Part shown: one piece after another, positions 43,985-54,164 of the stretch | How the letters are laid out: each line of letters opens with the position of its first letter | Numbering within the stretch: position 1 is the first letter of the stretch | DNA from: Lentimicrobium saccharophilum | GTDB taxonomy: Bacteria; Bacteroidota; Bacteroidia; Bacteroidales; Lentimicrobiaceae | DNA: 64,000 nucleotides | Reading direction: 5' to 3' | NCBI RefSeq assembly: GCF_001192835.1 | Contig: NZ_DF968182.1 | Span: 1,050,530 to 1,114,529 of the forward strand | Program-made: the position numbers and the translations under genes | The notes under the pieces: generated by a model | The model's database searches: none | What the model was told of the DNA's origin: nothing | What the model saw: only the letters and a program-made list of their open reading frames with translations

Positions 43985-44089
43985 ATGGAACCATCAAGAC
44001 ACCAGATTATGAATAAGGACAGACCAGGTGCAATTATCGCCATTGTCTTTTTGATTGTGCTGGCGATTATTGCAATCTTCCTGCTCTGA
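43985..44089 (+). CDS. Possible 34-residue single-helix membrane protein
   Basis: A short frame that reads MEPSRHQIMNKDRPGAI and then a continuous run of I, V, A, L and F to the stop. It has a basic N-terminus and one membrane helix, like many small bacterial membrane proteins. It lies in a 540-base gap between two genes, after a repeat. No clear ribosome site; not recognised. Confidence 0.45.
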   Translation: MEPSRHQIMNKDRPGAIIAIVFLIVLAIIAIFLL

Positions 44090-44309
44090 TTAACAAATTT
44101 CCAGGTTTGAAAAACCTGCAACCTCAAAAACCTGAAACAAAATGAAAACACAAAAATGGAAGTGCTTTTCGGCAAGGCCTCCTTAATCAGGCTTATCCGT
44201 CTTTCAGTTCAGGGTTCACACCATCGCATCACGGTTTAAGACAGTGGTCTTACATCTGGGGCGAGTGAACTGATTTTAACCGATTTATAAACTTTAAAAA
44301 CACGATGCT

Positions 44310-45104
44310 ATGAAAACATTAAGGTATCTTTGCATCGCTGTGCTTGCAGGTTCTTTCCTGTTTGCGGCATGTACAAAAGATGAGGTCGCTCCATCACAGG
44401 ATCCGCAAAATTCCGTGTTGACTGAGTCCAGGTCTGACCATCCTTCCATTGATCAAAAGTTAGACTGGACCGATAATTTTTCCAATTCCGAATGCCTGAC
44501 CCAAAGATGGGATCTGTATGGTTATCCGCAGCCATCCTGGGTGCTGAATGCATGTGGAAGAAAGGGGTTGTTTGTAAACAACGGCATTTATCCCCAGGGT
44601 AGTTTTGCTGTTTCAGACGCTCCCGCCGGAGATATTTGCGGGTATTCCATTGAGTCAGAAGTATGTATCAATGTGCTTGACAACGAAGGAGTTGTGGTCA
44701 GCCCTGAAATTGGCGTGACCAGGTACCCGGATTCCCCTGAATCCGGCATCTCCATGAGACTTATGTATATCGGGAATAATGTTCCCGGCATCCCTCGTGA
44801 ATATGAAAACAAAACCTACGTAGTCATGAAAATGCTTGTAAGGGGTGGTAGTTACATTTATTCAGAAGATTATGCCTTTCCGGTAAATATTTCATCCGGT
44901 AGCTGGCACAAATTGCAAATCAGGGTAGATGCACTCCATTTTGTGAGTTTCATGATTGATAATGCAATAATCTGGAAGCCTGGTTATCAATTGGATCCTA
45001 CAATGCTCAACCGCAATCATGTGGTTCTGGGATATGTATCTCCTGATAACAAATCAAAAGCTTACCATGACTATGTCAGGGTATTGTATCCTCCTTATAA
45101 TTAA
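44310..45104 (+). CDS. Lipoprotein with jelly-roll-like domain
   Basis: A 264-residue lipoprotein: lipobox LFAAC at about 17-21, then KDEVAPSQD. Residues about 50-260 look like a concanavalin-type jelly roll (WTDNFSNSECLTQRWDLYG at the start; SGSWHKLQIRVDALHFVSFMIDNAIIW near the end), as in laminin-G-like or DUF1080-like sugar-binding domains. Three cysteines at 62, 82 and others may form a disulphide. Probably a surface or periplasmic glycan-binding protein (inference). It is followed by repeat copy 4 and a terminator. Confidence 0.75.
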   Translation: MKTLRYLCIAVLAGSFLFAACTKDEVAPSQDPQNSVLTESRSDHPSIDQKLDWTDNFSNSECLTQRWDLYGYPQPSWVLNACGRKGLFVNNGIYPQGSFAVSDAPAGDICGYSIESEVCINVLDNEGVVVSPEIGVTRYPDSPESGISMRLMYIGNNVPGIPREYENKTYVVMKMLVRGGSYIYSEDYAFPVNISSGSWHKLQIRVDALHFVSFMIDNAIIWKPGYQLDPTMLNRNHVVLGYVSPDNKSKAYHDYVRVLYPPYN

Positions 45105-45105
45105 A

Positions 45106-45241
45106 ACCGGATTAAGCATTTGACAATGCTTAAATGATCAGGTGTTTGTAATCAGTACTATCAGTCTTGTACAGAACAATTACTGAACCGGAATTACCCA
45201 CGCAACATCAAAAGTTCAGCACATCGGACTTTCTGTTGATT
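45106..45241 (+). repeat. Dispersed stem-loop repeat, copy 4
   Basis: ACCGGATTAAGCATT starts the copy, and TTAAGCATT TGAC AATGCTTAA is a perfect 9-bp stem with a 4-base loop. Then come GTGTTTGTAATCAG, CCGGAATTACCC and TCGGACTTTCTGTTGA, as in copy 3. It starts right after the lipoprotein stop. Three of four copies follow the 3' end of a gene for an exported protein. Confidence 0.8.
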
Positions 45242-45317
45242 ATTTAAAGTTAGATCAAGATTTGTATAAACTAAAACTAAACCTGTTATGACTTGTCAGG
45301 ATATATCAAACATATAG

Positions 45318-45356
45318 ATGAGGCTGTTGCAAAAGAGTGACAGCCTCATTTTTTTA
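45318..45356 (+). terminator. Terminator behind the lipoprotein at 44310
   Basis: ATGAGGCTGT (45318-45327) and ACAGCCTCAT (45340-45349) are perfect complements with a T-run. It lies 210 bases after the stop, behind the repeat. Confidence 0.75.
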
Positions 45357-45887
45357 ATAATCGGTTTGTTTTCTCTGCTGCTTTTTTTATCTGAAAGTTC
45401 ATGAAAAGTAAATGCATAAAACCGCGGTATTCTTATAACACGGCATCAGAGGCCCAGCCGTTAAAAAATTGAATGCACCTTTGTCGCTTAATTACACTGT
45501 ATTTAATTTAATCTCTTTGTGAATACTGATCTGCAACGCCAGGTTTTCAGCGTTTCCCTGTTTATTTGATTTGCAATAATAATTTTTCTGACGGCACTCC
45601 GGAAAGCATTCGCGGAATGAAGGGCTACATCGCGAAGAATTCTGCGCAGGTCCGGATGCAAGGTTAATTAATCCGGTGCTCAAAAGGCAACTCAACAACA
45701 GTCACCGGGCAGATAAACAATTAATGTTGATCAGTTAACCGGATTTGTTAATAATCTCTAAACGCTGGTAATAACGACGCCTGATTCTTTTGATTTGTAT
45801 TACCTTTACCCGCTTTTTATTTGTTTGAGATTCAGGTTACAGCCCTGTGTCTCCGGCTTTTATTTACTGAATCAGAACTATTTATCT
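45357..45887. other. Non-coding gap upstream of the efflux operon
   Basis: No convincing gene. A TACCTTTA box near 45801 resembles a -7 element but its last base deviates. Confidence 0.5.
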
Positions 45888-46973
45888 ATGTCAAGATTGC
45901 TCAAGCGCATTTTCTCAATTTTTTTGGTGTTGGCAGTATTGGTTTTTATTGCCGGTAACAAAGCCGGTTGGTTTGAAAGTAAGGATGGTGATAAAGCGGC
46001 CGGTCAGGCATCCGGTCCGGAAGCGCTGCGGGTAAATGGGGTGGTATTGACCCCGGGCGGCCTGTCCGATCTGATTTATGCCACCGGAACCATCCTCGCT
46101 GATGAACAGGTCGAACTTAGTGCAGAGGTGTCCGGCAGGATTACCTCTATCCGGTTTACCGAGGGCACTTCTGTGAAGAAGGGTGATTTGCTGGTTACCA
46201 TCAATGATGCAGAGCTCCTGGCACAGCAGCGCAAAAACAATTATACCCTGAGGCTGGCCGAGGAACGGGAGGCTCGTCAGAAATCTTTACTGGCGAAGGA
46301 AGCTGTCAGCCAGGAGGTTTACGACCGGGCGCTCACCGAACTGAATACCGTACAGGCAGAAGCGGCCCTGATTGAAGCCCAGTTGCAAAAAACACGTATT
46401 GTGGCACCTTTCGACGGCACCATTGGTTTGCGGCATGTAAGCGAGGGGGCCTATGTAACTCCCGGGCAGCGGATTGCCGGTCTGGCACGCACCGTTCCGG
46501 TAAAGCTGGAGTTTACGGTTCCTGAACGTTTTTCCGGTTCGGTTAATAAAGGAGCCAGGGTTAAGTTTACCGTTGAGAGCATCGACAGTCAGCTTGAAGC
46601 GGTGGTGTATGCCACTGAGCCGAAAATTGATCCCGTAACCCGGGCGCTTACGGTGAGGGCCACTTATCCCAACACCCGCGGTGAGCTAAATCCCGGCTCC
46701 TATGCCCGGGTTGAGTTTAAGCTGAATCACCTGAGCGAAGCCATCACGGTGCCGGCCCAGGCCATCGTTCCTGAACTCGGCGGATTTAAAGTATTCGTTT
46801 ATCGCAACGGCAAGGCTGAATCCCGCAATATTTCTGTTGGGATACGCACCAACGAAGCTGTACAGATTGCTGATGGCCTGAAAGCCGGCGATACCATCAT
46901 CACAACCGGAATCCTGCAGGTACGTGACGGAATGCCTGTAATGATTGATAATCTCACAATACAGAATCCATGA
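45888..46973 (+). CDS. RND efflux periplasmic adaptor (MFP)
   Basis: A 361-residue membrane fusion protein. An N-terminal membrane anchor (IFSIFLVLAVLVFIAG) precedes the lipoyl domain halves (VELSAEVSGRITSIRFTEGTSVKKGDLLVTIND and KTRIVAPFDGTIGLRHVSEGAYV), a short coiled hairpin of about 70 residues, then beta-barrel and membrane-proximal domains. It links the RND pump to the outer membrane channel. I use the ATG at 45888. The RND gene overlaps its stop by four bases. Confidence 0.92.
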   Translation: MSRLLKRIFSIFLVLAVLVFIAGNKAGWFESKDGDKAAGQASGPEALRVNGVVLTPGGLSDLIYATGTILADEQVELSAEVSGRITSIRFTEGTSVKKGDLLVTINDAELLAQQRKNNYTLRLAEEREARQKSLLAKEAVSQEVYDRALTELNTVQAEAALIEAQLQKTRIVAPFDGTIGLRHVSEGAYVTPGQRIAGLARTVPVKLEFTVPERFSGSVNKGARVKFTVESIDSQLEAVVYATEPKIDPVTRALTVRATYPNTRGELNPGSYARVEFKLNHLSEAITVPAQAIVPELGGFKVFVYRNGKAESRNISVGIRTNEAVQIADGLKAGDTIITTGILQVRDGMPVMIDNLTIQNP

Positions 46974-49900
46974 GCCTTTCATCCATGAGCATCCGCAGGC
47001 CTGTCCTGGCCACGGTCATGTCCATTGTGATCGTGCTGTTCGGGTTTATAGGCCTTTATTCGGTAGGGGTAAGGGAGTATCCGAGTGTGGATCCGCCCAT
47101 CGTCAGCATCAGCACTTCTTATGTTGGCGCCAGTGCCGAAGTTATTGAATCACAGATCACCGAGCCGCTGGAAGAATCGGTAAACGGCATTGCAGGGATC
47201 CGGACCCTTACATCCACCAGCCGTGATGGAAGGAGTAATATCAGGGTGGAATTCGACCTGGAAGTGGATCTGGAAACTGCTGCCAACGATGTGCGCGACA
47301 AGGTTTCGGCAGCCATGCGCAACCTGCCCCCCGATGCGGACCCACCGGTGGTTACAAAGGCTGATGCCGATGCAAGCCCCATTATATTTGTAAATATCAA
47401 AAGTGAGCAGCGCAGCCTGCTCGAGCTGAATGAAATCGCTGAACGTACCTTTAAGGAAAGGTTGCAGACCATTCCCGGTGTCAGCCAGATTCAGATATGG
47501 GGCTCAAGACGCTATTCTATGCGGCTCTGGATGGATCCTGCCAAGCTCACCGCCTTTGGACTTACGCCAATAGATGTGCGTAACGCCTTACAACGCGAAA
47601 ATGTGGAGTTGCCTTCGGGCCGGATTGAGGGAAGAACCATAGAACTGACGGTAAGGACCATGGGCAGGCTTGAGACTCCGGAAGATTTTAACAATCTGAT
47701 CCTGAAACAGGAAGGCGATAATATCGTCAGGTTCCGTGATGTGGGATTTGCAGAGTTGTGGCCTGAAAACGACCGTTCTATCCTCCGAAGGGATGGGATA
47801 CCCATGGTCGGGAATGTCATCGTACCCCAACCCGGATCCAATCATATCGACATCGCGGATGAGTTTTACCGTCGCCTCGAACATATCAAGAAAGACCTTC
47901 CCGAAGATATTACCGTGGGAATCGGATTTGATACCACTGAGTTTATCAGGGAATCCATTAAAGAAGTCGAACAGTCAATATACCTGGCCTTTGTCCTGGT
48001 TGTTTTGATTATTTTCCTTTTCCTCCGCGACTGGCGCACGACCATTATTCCGGTGATCGTGATCCCGATATCGCTGGTAGGCTCGTTCTTTATCATGTAT
48101 ATGGCTGGTTTTTCCATCAATGTGCTTACCCTGCTGGGAGTGGTGCTGGCCATCGGTCTGGTGGTGGATGATGCCATTGTGGTACTGGAGAATATCTATA
48201 CGAAAATTGAAAAGGGGATGCCACCCGTGCAGGCGGGCATTCAGGGTTCTGCAGAAATTTTCTTTGCTGTGATTGCGACGACCATTGCACTGGCAACGGT
48301 TTTCCTGCCGGTAATTTTCCTCGAAGGAATTACCGGGCGGCTATTCAGGGAGTTCGGAATTGTGCTGGCCGGGTCGGTGATTATTTCTTCATTTGTTGCG
48401 CTTACGCTCACCCCCATGCTCTCTTCAAGGATTCTTAAGCACCGCGAGAAGCACAATTATATATACAATGTTACCGAACCGTTTTTTGTACGGCTCAATA
48501 AGGCTTACAGCAATTCACTCAACTGGTTTCTGAGGCATAAATGGCTGGCGTGGGCCATCAGTGCAGGTGCGGTCGTGATGATACTCGGGCTCGGAAGCCT
48601 GTTGCAGTCTGAACTTGCGCCTGTCGAAGACCGTTCCGGACTCCGCCTTGTGGCATCTGCTCCTGAGGGGATCACCTTTGAGTTTATGGATGCCTATATG
48701 CAGGAAGTGTCAAATATGGTGCAGGAGAAAGTTCCTGAAGCCAGGGCGGTCATCAGCATCACATCACCCGGGTGGAGCGGGGGTACCAACTCCGGCTTTA
48801 TCAGGATACGGCTCGATAATCCTGATAAACGCAAGCGAAGCCAGCAGGAGATCGCTGCCGGTTTGTCAGCAGAGGCCCGCAAATACTCGGCAGCACGTGC
48901 TTATGTAGCACAGGATCAGTCTATTGGAGGCGGTGGTGGAGGCTTGCCGGTACAGTACGTGATTCAGGCGCCAAACCTGGATAAACTCAAGAAGATTTTG
49001 CCGGAATTTATGGCCGAAGTCCAGAAAAGTGATAAATTCGACTTTGCCGACCTGAACCTGCGTTTCAATAAGCCTGAAGTCAGGGTTAATATCAACCGCG
49101 AAAAGGCCAGGATTGCCGGTGTTTCTGTTCTCGATATCGCCCAGACCCTTCAGCTCGGGTTGAGTGGCCAGCGGTTCGGGTATTTTATCATGGATGGCAG
49201 GCAGTATCAGGTAATCGGGCTGATGGAACGGCCATATCGCAGCCAGCCCCTTGACCTGCGTGCTTTGACGGTACGTAACAACCAGGGACAAATGCTGCAG
49301 CTCGACAATTTTGTCACACTTACCGAAGATGTCAATCCACCGCAGTTGTTCCGCTATAACCGTTTTGTATCGGCAACAGTCTCTGCAAATCCCGCCAGCG
49401 GCCTGACCATCGGTGATGGCATCGCCGAGATGGACAGGATAGCCGCCAAGGTGCTGGACGACACCTATTCCACCTCACTTTCGGGCGCTTCGAAGGATTT
49501 TGCCGAAAGCTCTTCCAGTCTGGTGTTTGCCTTTATCCTTGCATTGGTCCTTATATACCTGGTATTGTCGGCCCAGTTTGAGAGTTTCCGCGATCCGTTC
49601 ATCATTATGTTTACCGTGCCGCTTGCCCTGGCCGGCGCGGTGCTTACCCTCTGGTATTTCGGTCTGACACTGAATATTTTCAGTCAGATCGGGGTGATTA
49701 TGCTGATCGGACTGGTAACCAAGAACGGTATTCTCATTGTTGAATTCGCCAATCAGCGCAAGGCTGCCGGTCTTCCAAGGATGCAGGCCATCAGTGAAGC
49801 CGCGGTAAGCCGTTTTAGGCCCATTCTGATGACCAGCCTTTCGACCATTCTTGGCGCGGTACCCATTGCTCTTGCGCTGGGAGCCGGATCAGCCAGCCGG

Positions 49901-50062
49901 GTTTCAATGGGAACGGCCATTATCGGGGGGCTGACCTTTTCGACCCTGCTCACCCTTTACGTTGTTCCGGCAATGTACGACTATATCTCCGGACTGACAA
50001 GAACCGTTTCAAATGTGGCTGACCTGCAGGAAACCACCGGAAACCCAACAGAGAAAGATTAA
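46970..50062 (+). CDS. RND multidrug efflux pump (AcrB/HAE1-like)
   Basis: A 1030-residue inner membrane transporter with 12 membrane helices and two large periplasmic loops. It starts SMSIRRPVLATVMSIVIVLFG, has the proton-relay aspartate pair in IGLVVDDAIVVLENI, and the second-half repeat SQIGVIMLIGLVTKNGILIVEFAN. The pair DD and length point to the hydrophobe/drug exporter group, not the metal group. Substrates cannot be told. Operon with adaptor and outer membrane channel; stop and next start are four bases apart. Confidence 0.95.
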   Translation: MSLSSMSIRRPVLATVMSIVIVLFGFIGLYSVGVREYPSVDPPIVSISTSYVGASAEVIESQITEPLEESVNGIAGIRTLTSTSRDGRSNIRVEFDLEVDLETAANDVRDKVSAAMRNLPPDADPPVVTKADADASPIIFVNIKSEQRSLLELNEIAERTFKERLQTIPGVSQIQIWGSRRYSMRLWMDPAKLTAFGLTPIDVRNALQRENVELPSGRIEGRTIELTVRTMGRLETPEDFNNLILKQEGDNIVRFRDVGFAELWPENDRSILRRDGIPMVGNVIVPQPGSNHIDIADEFYRRLEHIKKDLPEDITVGIGFDTTEFIRESIKEVEQSIYLAFVLVVLIIFLFLRDWRTTIIPVIVIPISLVGSFFIMYMAGFSINVLTLLGVVLAIGLVVDDAIVVLENIYTKIEKGMPPVQAGIQGSAEIFFAVIATTIALATVFLPVIFLEGITGRLFREFGIVLAGSVIISSFVALTLTPMLSSRILKHREKHNYIYNVTEPFFVRLNKAYSNSLNWFLRHKWLAWAISAGAVVMILGLGSLLQSELAPVEDRSGLRLVASAPEGITFEFMDAYMQEVSNMVQEKVPEARAVISITSPGWSGGTNSGFIRIRLDNPDKRKRSQQEIAAGLSAEARKYSAARAYVAQDQSIGGGGGGLPVQYVIQAPNLDKLKKILPEFMAEVQKSDKFDFADLNLRFNKPEVRVNINREKARIAGVSVLDIAQTLQLGLSGQRFGYFIMDGRQYQVIGLMERPYRSQPLDLRALTVRNNQGQMLQLDNFVTLTEDVNPPQLFRYNRFVSATVSANPASGLTIGDGIAEMDRIAAKVLDDTYSTSLSGASKDFAESSSSLVFAFILALVLIYLVLSAQFESFRDPFIIMFTVPLALAGAVLTLWYFGLTLNIFSQIGVIMLIGLVTKNGILIVEFANQRKAAGLPRMQAISEAAVSRFRPILMTSLSTILGAVPIALALGAGSASRVSMGTAIIGGLTFSTLLTLYVVPAMYDYISGLTRTVSNVADLQETTGNPTEKD

Positions 50063-50066
50063 AGTG

Positions 50067-51389
50067 ATGCAATTTAAGTTCAGATTATTGAATATCCTTC
50101 TGGCAGGATTTCTGGTTACTTCCGCCAGCCCTGCAGCCTTGTCACAGGTCCTTCTTCCCGCCGATGCGGTGAACCTGGCTTTGGAAAACAACTATTCAAT
50201 CCGGATAGCCCGTCTTGAAGAAGAAATTCTGCAAAACAACTTTACGAGGGGGAACGCGGGATTTTTACCTGTAGCAGAGTTAAGCGCAGGGCAAAACAAC
50301 AGTATCAGCAATGCAAGGCAGGAATACCTCACCGGGCAGGTGAATGAGCGCGATAATGCAAAATCGAACTCCCTGAGTGCAGGTGCTGCGCTCAACTGGA
50401 CTTTGTTCGACGGTTTAAGGATGTTTAACGCTTACACCTTGCTGAGACAACAGCTACAGGCGGGGGAATTGCGCACACGCCTGCAGGTTGAAAATACCAT
50501 TGCCTCGGTGCTGGGTTCATACTACAATATAGTTCAGCTCCGGCAAAGGGTGGCGGTATTTGATAAAGCAGTAGCCCTGGGTGAAGAGCGGGTTGAGATT
50601 GCACGTGAAATGCTGTTGCTTGGCTCCGGTTCGCGGCTCGACCTGTTGCAGGCCGAAGTCGACCTCAATACAGACCGTTCGCAACTGCTTGAATTCCAGG
50701 AAATGATTACCGGCGCTTCCATCACGCTGAATCATCTGATGGCCCGTGACGCGGCGCTGACTTTTGCAGTTGAAGATACCATCACCATTATGCCGGTTCT
50801 CGACTACAAAACGCTGGAAAGCGCCATGCTTCGCTCCAATCCGCAATTGTTGCTCAGTCAGCTCGATATTGACATGGCCAACCGTGCCTTGCTTGATATC
50901 AGGGGGAGGCGTGCGCCCGTTATCGGGATGAACCTTGGTTACAACTTCAATAATCAGAACAGTGAATCCGGATTTTTAAAGACCAGCCGGACCTCCGGGG
51001 TCAATTACGGGATTACTGCCAATATGAGCATTTTTGATGGCTTCAGCCTCAACCGCCAGGCGCAGAACGCCCGGATCGGGATGGAAAGCGCGGCCCTTCA
51101 GCAACAGGCTTATACCGAGCAGCTTAAAGCCGAATTGCTCTCTTCGTATAAGACATACAGCAGCAAGCTGCAGATGGTTGCGCTGGAACGTCAGAACCTC
51201 GAAACGGCAAACATCAATTTTGAAATTGCCGGGGAGCGTTTCAGGCTGGGCGAGTTGTCCGGCATCGAATACCGCGAAGCTCAGAAGAACCTCCTGGCAG
51301 CCAATGAACGGCTGATCAGCGCGGTGTATGAAGTGCGGTTACTTGAAATATCGCTGATGCAGCTGAGCGGGACCATTCTGCCGGAATAA
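50067..51389 (+). CDS. TolC-type outer membrane efflux channel
   Basis: A 440-residue outer membrane factor. Signal peptide ends near PAALSQ. Two repeats of the TolC helical hairpin are seen (ALENNYSIRIARLEEEILQNN and QLDIDMANRALLDIRGRRAPV starts), with NWTLFDGLRMFNAY and NMSIFDGFSLNRQ at the strand turns. It completes the tripartite efflux system of the operon. Start is the ATG at 50067, just behind the pump stop; a longer frame overlapping the pump is rejected. Confidence 0.92.
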   Translation: MQFKFRLLNILLAGFLVTSASPAALSQVLLPADAVNLALENNYSIRIARLEEEILQNNFTRGNAGFLPVAELSAGQNNSISNARQEYLTGQVNERDNAKSNSLSAGAALNWTLFDGLRMFNAYTLLRQQLQAGELRTRLQVENTIASVLGSYYNIVQLRQRVAVFDKAVALGEERVEIAREMLLLGSGSRLDLLQAEVDLNTDRSQLLEFQEMITGASITLNHLMARDAALTFAVEDTITIMPVLDYKTLESAMLRSNPQLLLSQLDIDMANRALLDIRGRRAPVIGMNLGYNFNNQNSESGFLKTSRTSGVNYGITANMSIFDGFSLNRQAQNARIGMESAALQQQAYTEQLKAELLSSYKTYSSKLQMVALERQNLETANINFEIAGERFRLGELSGIEYREAQKNLLAANERLISAVYEVRLLEISLMQLSGTILPE

Positions 51390-51462
51390 TGCTTTGTTCT
51401 TCAATGGAGTAGAGGGGATAAAGTTAAAAATTGCCGGATTCAGAAAAAAAAATCTCATTTGG

Positions 51463-51493
51463 TTGCACAGAATGAAATAATGTTCTATTTTTG
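51463..51493 (+). promoter_or_regulatory. Promoter of rpsO
   Basis: TTG (51463-51465) in GTTGCA and TATTTTTG (51486-51493), 20 bases apart, followed by CAGCCCCAA, the same start-site words as the second rRNA promoter. Confidence 0.65.
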
Positions 51494-51526
51494 CAGCCCC
51501 AATCAAAAGCTATAAACTTTATTGAC

Positions 51527-51796
51527 ATGTACTTAACTTCAGAAGTAAAAAAGAATATTTTCAGTGAGCATGGTAAAACTGCTGCCGACACAGGTTCTGC
51601 CGAAGGTCAGATTGCCCTTTTTACCCATCGCATTCAGCACCTTACCGGTCATCTCAAGATCAACAAGAACGACAAAGTGACCGAACGCTCACTGGTCAGG
51701 CTCGTAGGTAAACGCAGAAGGTTGCTCGATTACCTGAAGGAGAAAGACATTGAACGTTACAGGGAGATTATTAAGAAGCTCAATATCAGGAAATAA
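51527..51796 (+). CDS. rpsO: 30S ribosomal protein S15
   Basis: An 89-residue small-subunit protein that binds 16S rRNA. The family words GSAEGQIALFTHRIQHLTGHLK, KDKHSR-like NDKVTERSLVRLVGKRRRLLDYLKEKD and IIKKLNIRK are all there. Length is standard. The ATG at 51527 is used. It precedes pnp, as in most bacteria, but a perfect terminator and a separate -7 box between them suggest two transcripts. Confidence 0.97.
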   Translation: MYLTSEVKKNIFSEHGKTAADTGSAEGQIALFTHRIQHLTGHLKINKNDKVTERSLVRLVGKRRRLLDYLKEKDIERYREIIKKLNIRK

Positions 51797-51823
51797 CATC
51801 CTGAATCAAACTTTTTTCATCGA

Positions 51824-51850
51824 AGAGGCAATCCTGTATTGCCTCTTTTT
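51824..51850 (+). terminator. Terminator of rpsO
   Basis: AGAGGCAAT (51824-51832) and ATTGCCTCT (51838-51846) with a 5-base loop and a T-run. Confidence 0.9.
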
Positions 51851-51907
51851 GTATCATGCCGGATGGAAATAATTCTTTCGCTTCCTCACACCAATAGATA
51901 TTAACAT

Positions 51908-51915
51908 TAATTTTG
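51908..51915 (+). promoter_or_regulatory. Possible -7 box of pnp
   Basis: TAATTTTG fits TAnnTTTG and would give a leader of about 52 bases; no TTG 19-21 bases upstream. Confidence 0.4.
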
Positions 51916-51973
51916 TGCCCGGTTTTCCCTCCATGGGACTGATCGTGTAACAATCATTTTCACAATAATTTAT

Positions 51974-54106
51974 ATGCAAGGAATAGTAAAAACTTTCGAC
52001 ATCGGGGATGGAAGGTCCATCTCCATTGAGACCGGTCGGTTGGCCAAGCAAGCTGATGGTGCCGTTGTAGTAAAAATGGGCGACACTATGTTACTGGCTA
52101 CTGTGGTTGCCAGAAAAGAGGCCGGCGAAAATGTCGACTTTATGCCCCTCTCGGTGGAATACCGGGAGAAATACGCCGCTGCCGGACGTTTTCCCGGTGG
52201 CTTTTTTAAACGTGAAGCCCGTCCATCGGACTATGAAATTCTGATAGCCCGCCTTGTTGACAGGGCGCTGCGTCCGCTCTTCCCGGATGATTTTCATGCT
52301 GAAACCCAGGTGATCATTACCCTGATCTCAGCCGATGAGAACATATTGCCCGATGCGCTCGCAGGACTGGCGGCTTCCGCTGCCCTTGCCGTGTCGGATA
52401 TCCCCTTCAACGGACCGATTTCTGAGGTCAGGGTCGCCCGCATCGATGGCAAATTTGTAGTGAACCCCCATACCAAAGATATTCCGCTGGCCGATCTCGA
52501 TATCATGGTTGCCGCTTCCATGGACAATATCATGATGGTTGAAGGCGAAATGAAGGAAGTTTCGGAAGCCGATATGATCGAAGCAATTAAGTTTGCGCAT
52601 GAGCACATTAAAATCCAGTGCCGTGCCCAGCTTGAACTGGCTGCAATGGTTGAAAAGGCCAATCCCAAACGTACCTATTGCCACGAAACCAATGATGCGG
52701 AACTGAAAGAGAAACTGCATGCATTTGCCTATCAGCGTATTGTTGATATCGCCAGCAATCCTACCGCCAAGCATGAGCGTTCCGACGCTTTCGCCGCAAT
52801 CAAGGAGGAGTTTATTGCCACCCTCGATCCGGAGGAAGCCAAAGAGAAGGAATTCATGATCTCCCGTTATTATCATGATGTGGAGAAAGAAGCCGTCAGA
52901 AACGTTATTCTTGACAAACGTCAGCGGCTCGACGGACGCAAACTGGATCAGATCCGGCCCATCTGGTGCGAGGTAGACTATTTGCCTGCCGTACACGGAT
53001 CAGCCATCTTCACCCGCGGCGAAACCCAGTCGCTTACCACGGTTACCCTGGGTACCAAGCTTGATGAGCAGGTTATCGACGGAGCCGTGATTGAAGAAAA
53101 GATCAATTTCATCCTGCATTATAATTTTCCGCCATTCTCAACCGGTGAGGTAAAACGCATCATGGGAACCAGCCGCCGCGAAATCGGTCACGGTAACCTG
53201 GCGCTTAGGGCTTTGAAACCCATGATTCCCAACGGGGAAGAAAATCCTTATACCATCCGCGTGGTCAGCGATATCCTTGAGTCGAACGGATCTTCGTCAA
53301 TGGCAACCGTTTGTGCCGGTACCATGGCCTTGATGGACGCAGGGGTAAAGATCAGAAAGCCGGTCTCCGGTATTGCCATGGGACTGATCTCGGATACCAA
53401 AACCAGCCGTTTTGCCGTACTGAGCGATATTCTTGGCGATGAAGACCACCTTGGAGATATGGACTTCAAGGTTACCGGTACCGTTGACGGCATCACCGCC
53501 TGCCAGATGGACATCAAGGTTGACGGGATGCCCTATGAGGTGCTTGCACAGGCGCTCGAACAGGCAAAAGCCGGCAGGCTGCACATCCTGGGCGAGATGA
53601 TGAAGGCCATCAGCACCCCCCGTGAGGATTACAAACCGCATGTGCCGCGTATCGTAAAAATGACCATCCCGAAGGAATTTATCGGCGCTGTGATTGGCCC
53701 CGGCGGTAAGGTTATTCAGGAAATGCAACGCGAAACAGGATCAACCATCGTGATTGAAGAAGTCGGAGATTTCGGAATCATCGATATTGTTTCCAACAAC
53801 AAGGAGTCGATTGAGGCCGTGAAGGATAAAATCAAACGCATTGTTGCCATCCCTGAAATCGGAACCGTTTACCACGGTGTTGTTAAGAACATCACCACTT
53901 TCGGCGCCTTTGTAGAGGTATTGCCCGGAAAGGACGGACTGCTGCACATTTCTGAGATTGAGCACAGGCGCCTTGATAAAGTGGAAAGTGCGCTGAAGGT
54001 AGGTGACGAAATCGACGTCAAGCTGATTGATATTGACAGTAAAACCGGAAAACTGAAGCTTTCGCGTAAAGTTTTGCTGCCTAAACCGGAGCCGGATCAG
54101 AAATAA
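51974..54106 (+). CDS. pnp: Polynucleotide phosphorylase
   Basis: A 710-residue 3'-5' exoribonuclease that uses phosphate. Two RNase PH domains ([29 protein letters not shown] in the first; [31 protein letters not shown] and [10 protein letters not shown] in the second), a KH domain ([19 protein letters not shown]) and a C-terminal S1 domain ([28 protein letters not shown]). Length is standard. It takes part in RNA decay in the cytoplasm. Confidence 0.97.
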   Translation: MQGIVKTFDIGDGRSISIETGRLAKQADGAVVVKMGDTMLLATVVARKEAGENVDFMPLSVEYREKYAAAGRFPGGFFKREARPSDYEILIARLVDRALRPLFPDDFHAETQVIITLISADENILPDALAGLAASAALAVSDIPFNGPISEVRVARIDGKFVVNPHTKDIPLADLDIMVAASMDNIMMVEGEMKEVSEADMIEAIKFAHEHIKIQCRAQLELAAMVEKANPKRTYCHETNDAELKEKLHAFAYQRIVDIASNPTAKHERSDAFAAIKEEFIATLDPEEAKEKEFMISRYYHDVEKEAVRNVILDKRQRLDGRKLDQIRPIWCEVDYLPAVHGSAIFTRGETQSLTTVTLGTKLDEQVIDGAVIEEKINFILHYNFPPFSTGEVKRIMGTSRREIGHGNLALRALKPMIPNGEENPYTIRVVSDILESNGSSSMATVCAGTMALMDAGVKIRKPVSGIAMGLISDTKTSRFAVLSDILGDEDHLGDMDFKVTGTVDGITACQMDIKVDGMPYEVLAQALEQAKAGRLHILGEMMKAISTPREDYKPHVPRIVKMTIPKEFIGAVIGPGGKVIQEMQRETGSTIVIEEVGDFGIIDIVSNNKESIEAVKDKIKRIVAIPEIGTVYHGVVKNITTFGAFVEVLPGKDGLLHISEIEHRRLDKVESALKVGDEIDVKLIDIDSKTGKLKLSRKVLLPKPEPDQK

Positions 54107-54164
54107 TGTAACATTCGACCGTTTTTTACGTAAAAAGGATTCGCTGTTAATTTAAAGGGAGAAT

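Noticed and set aside
45492..45698. A 68-residue minus-strand protein with several cysteines
   Set aside because: No start signal, no domain and no partner; it lies in a gap behind a terminator and before the efflux operon.
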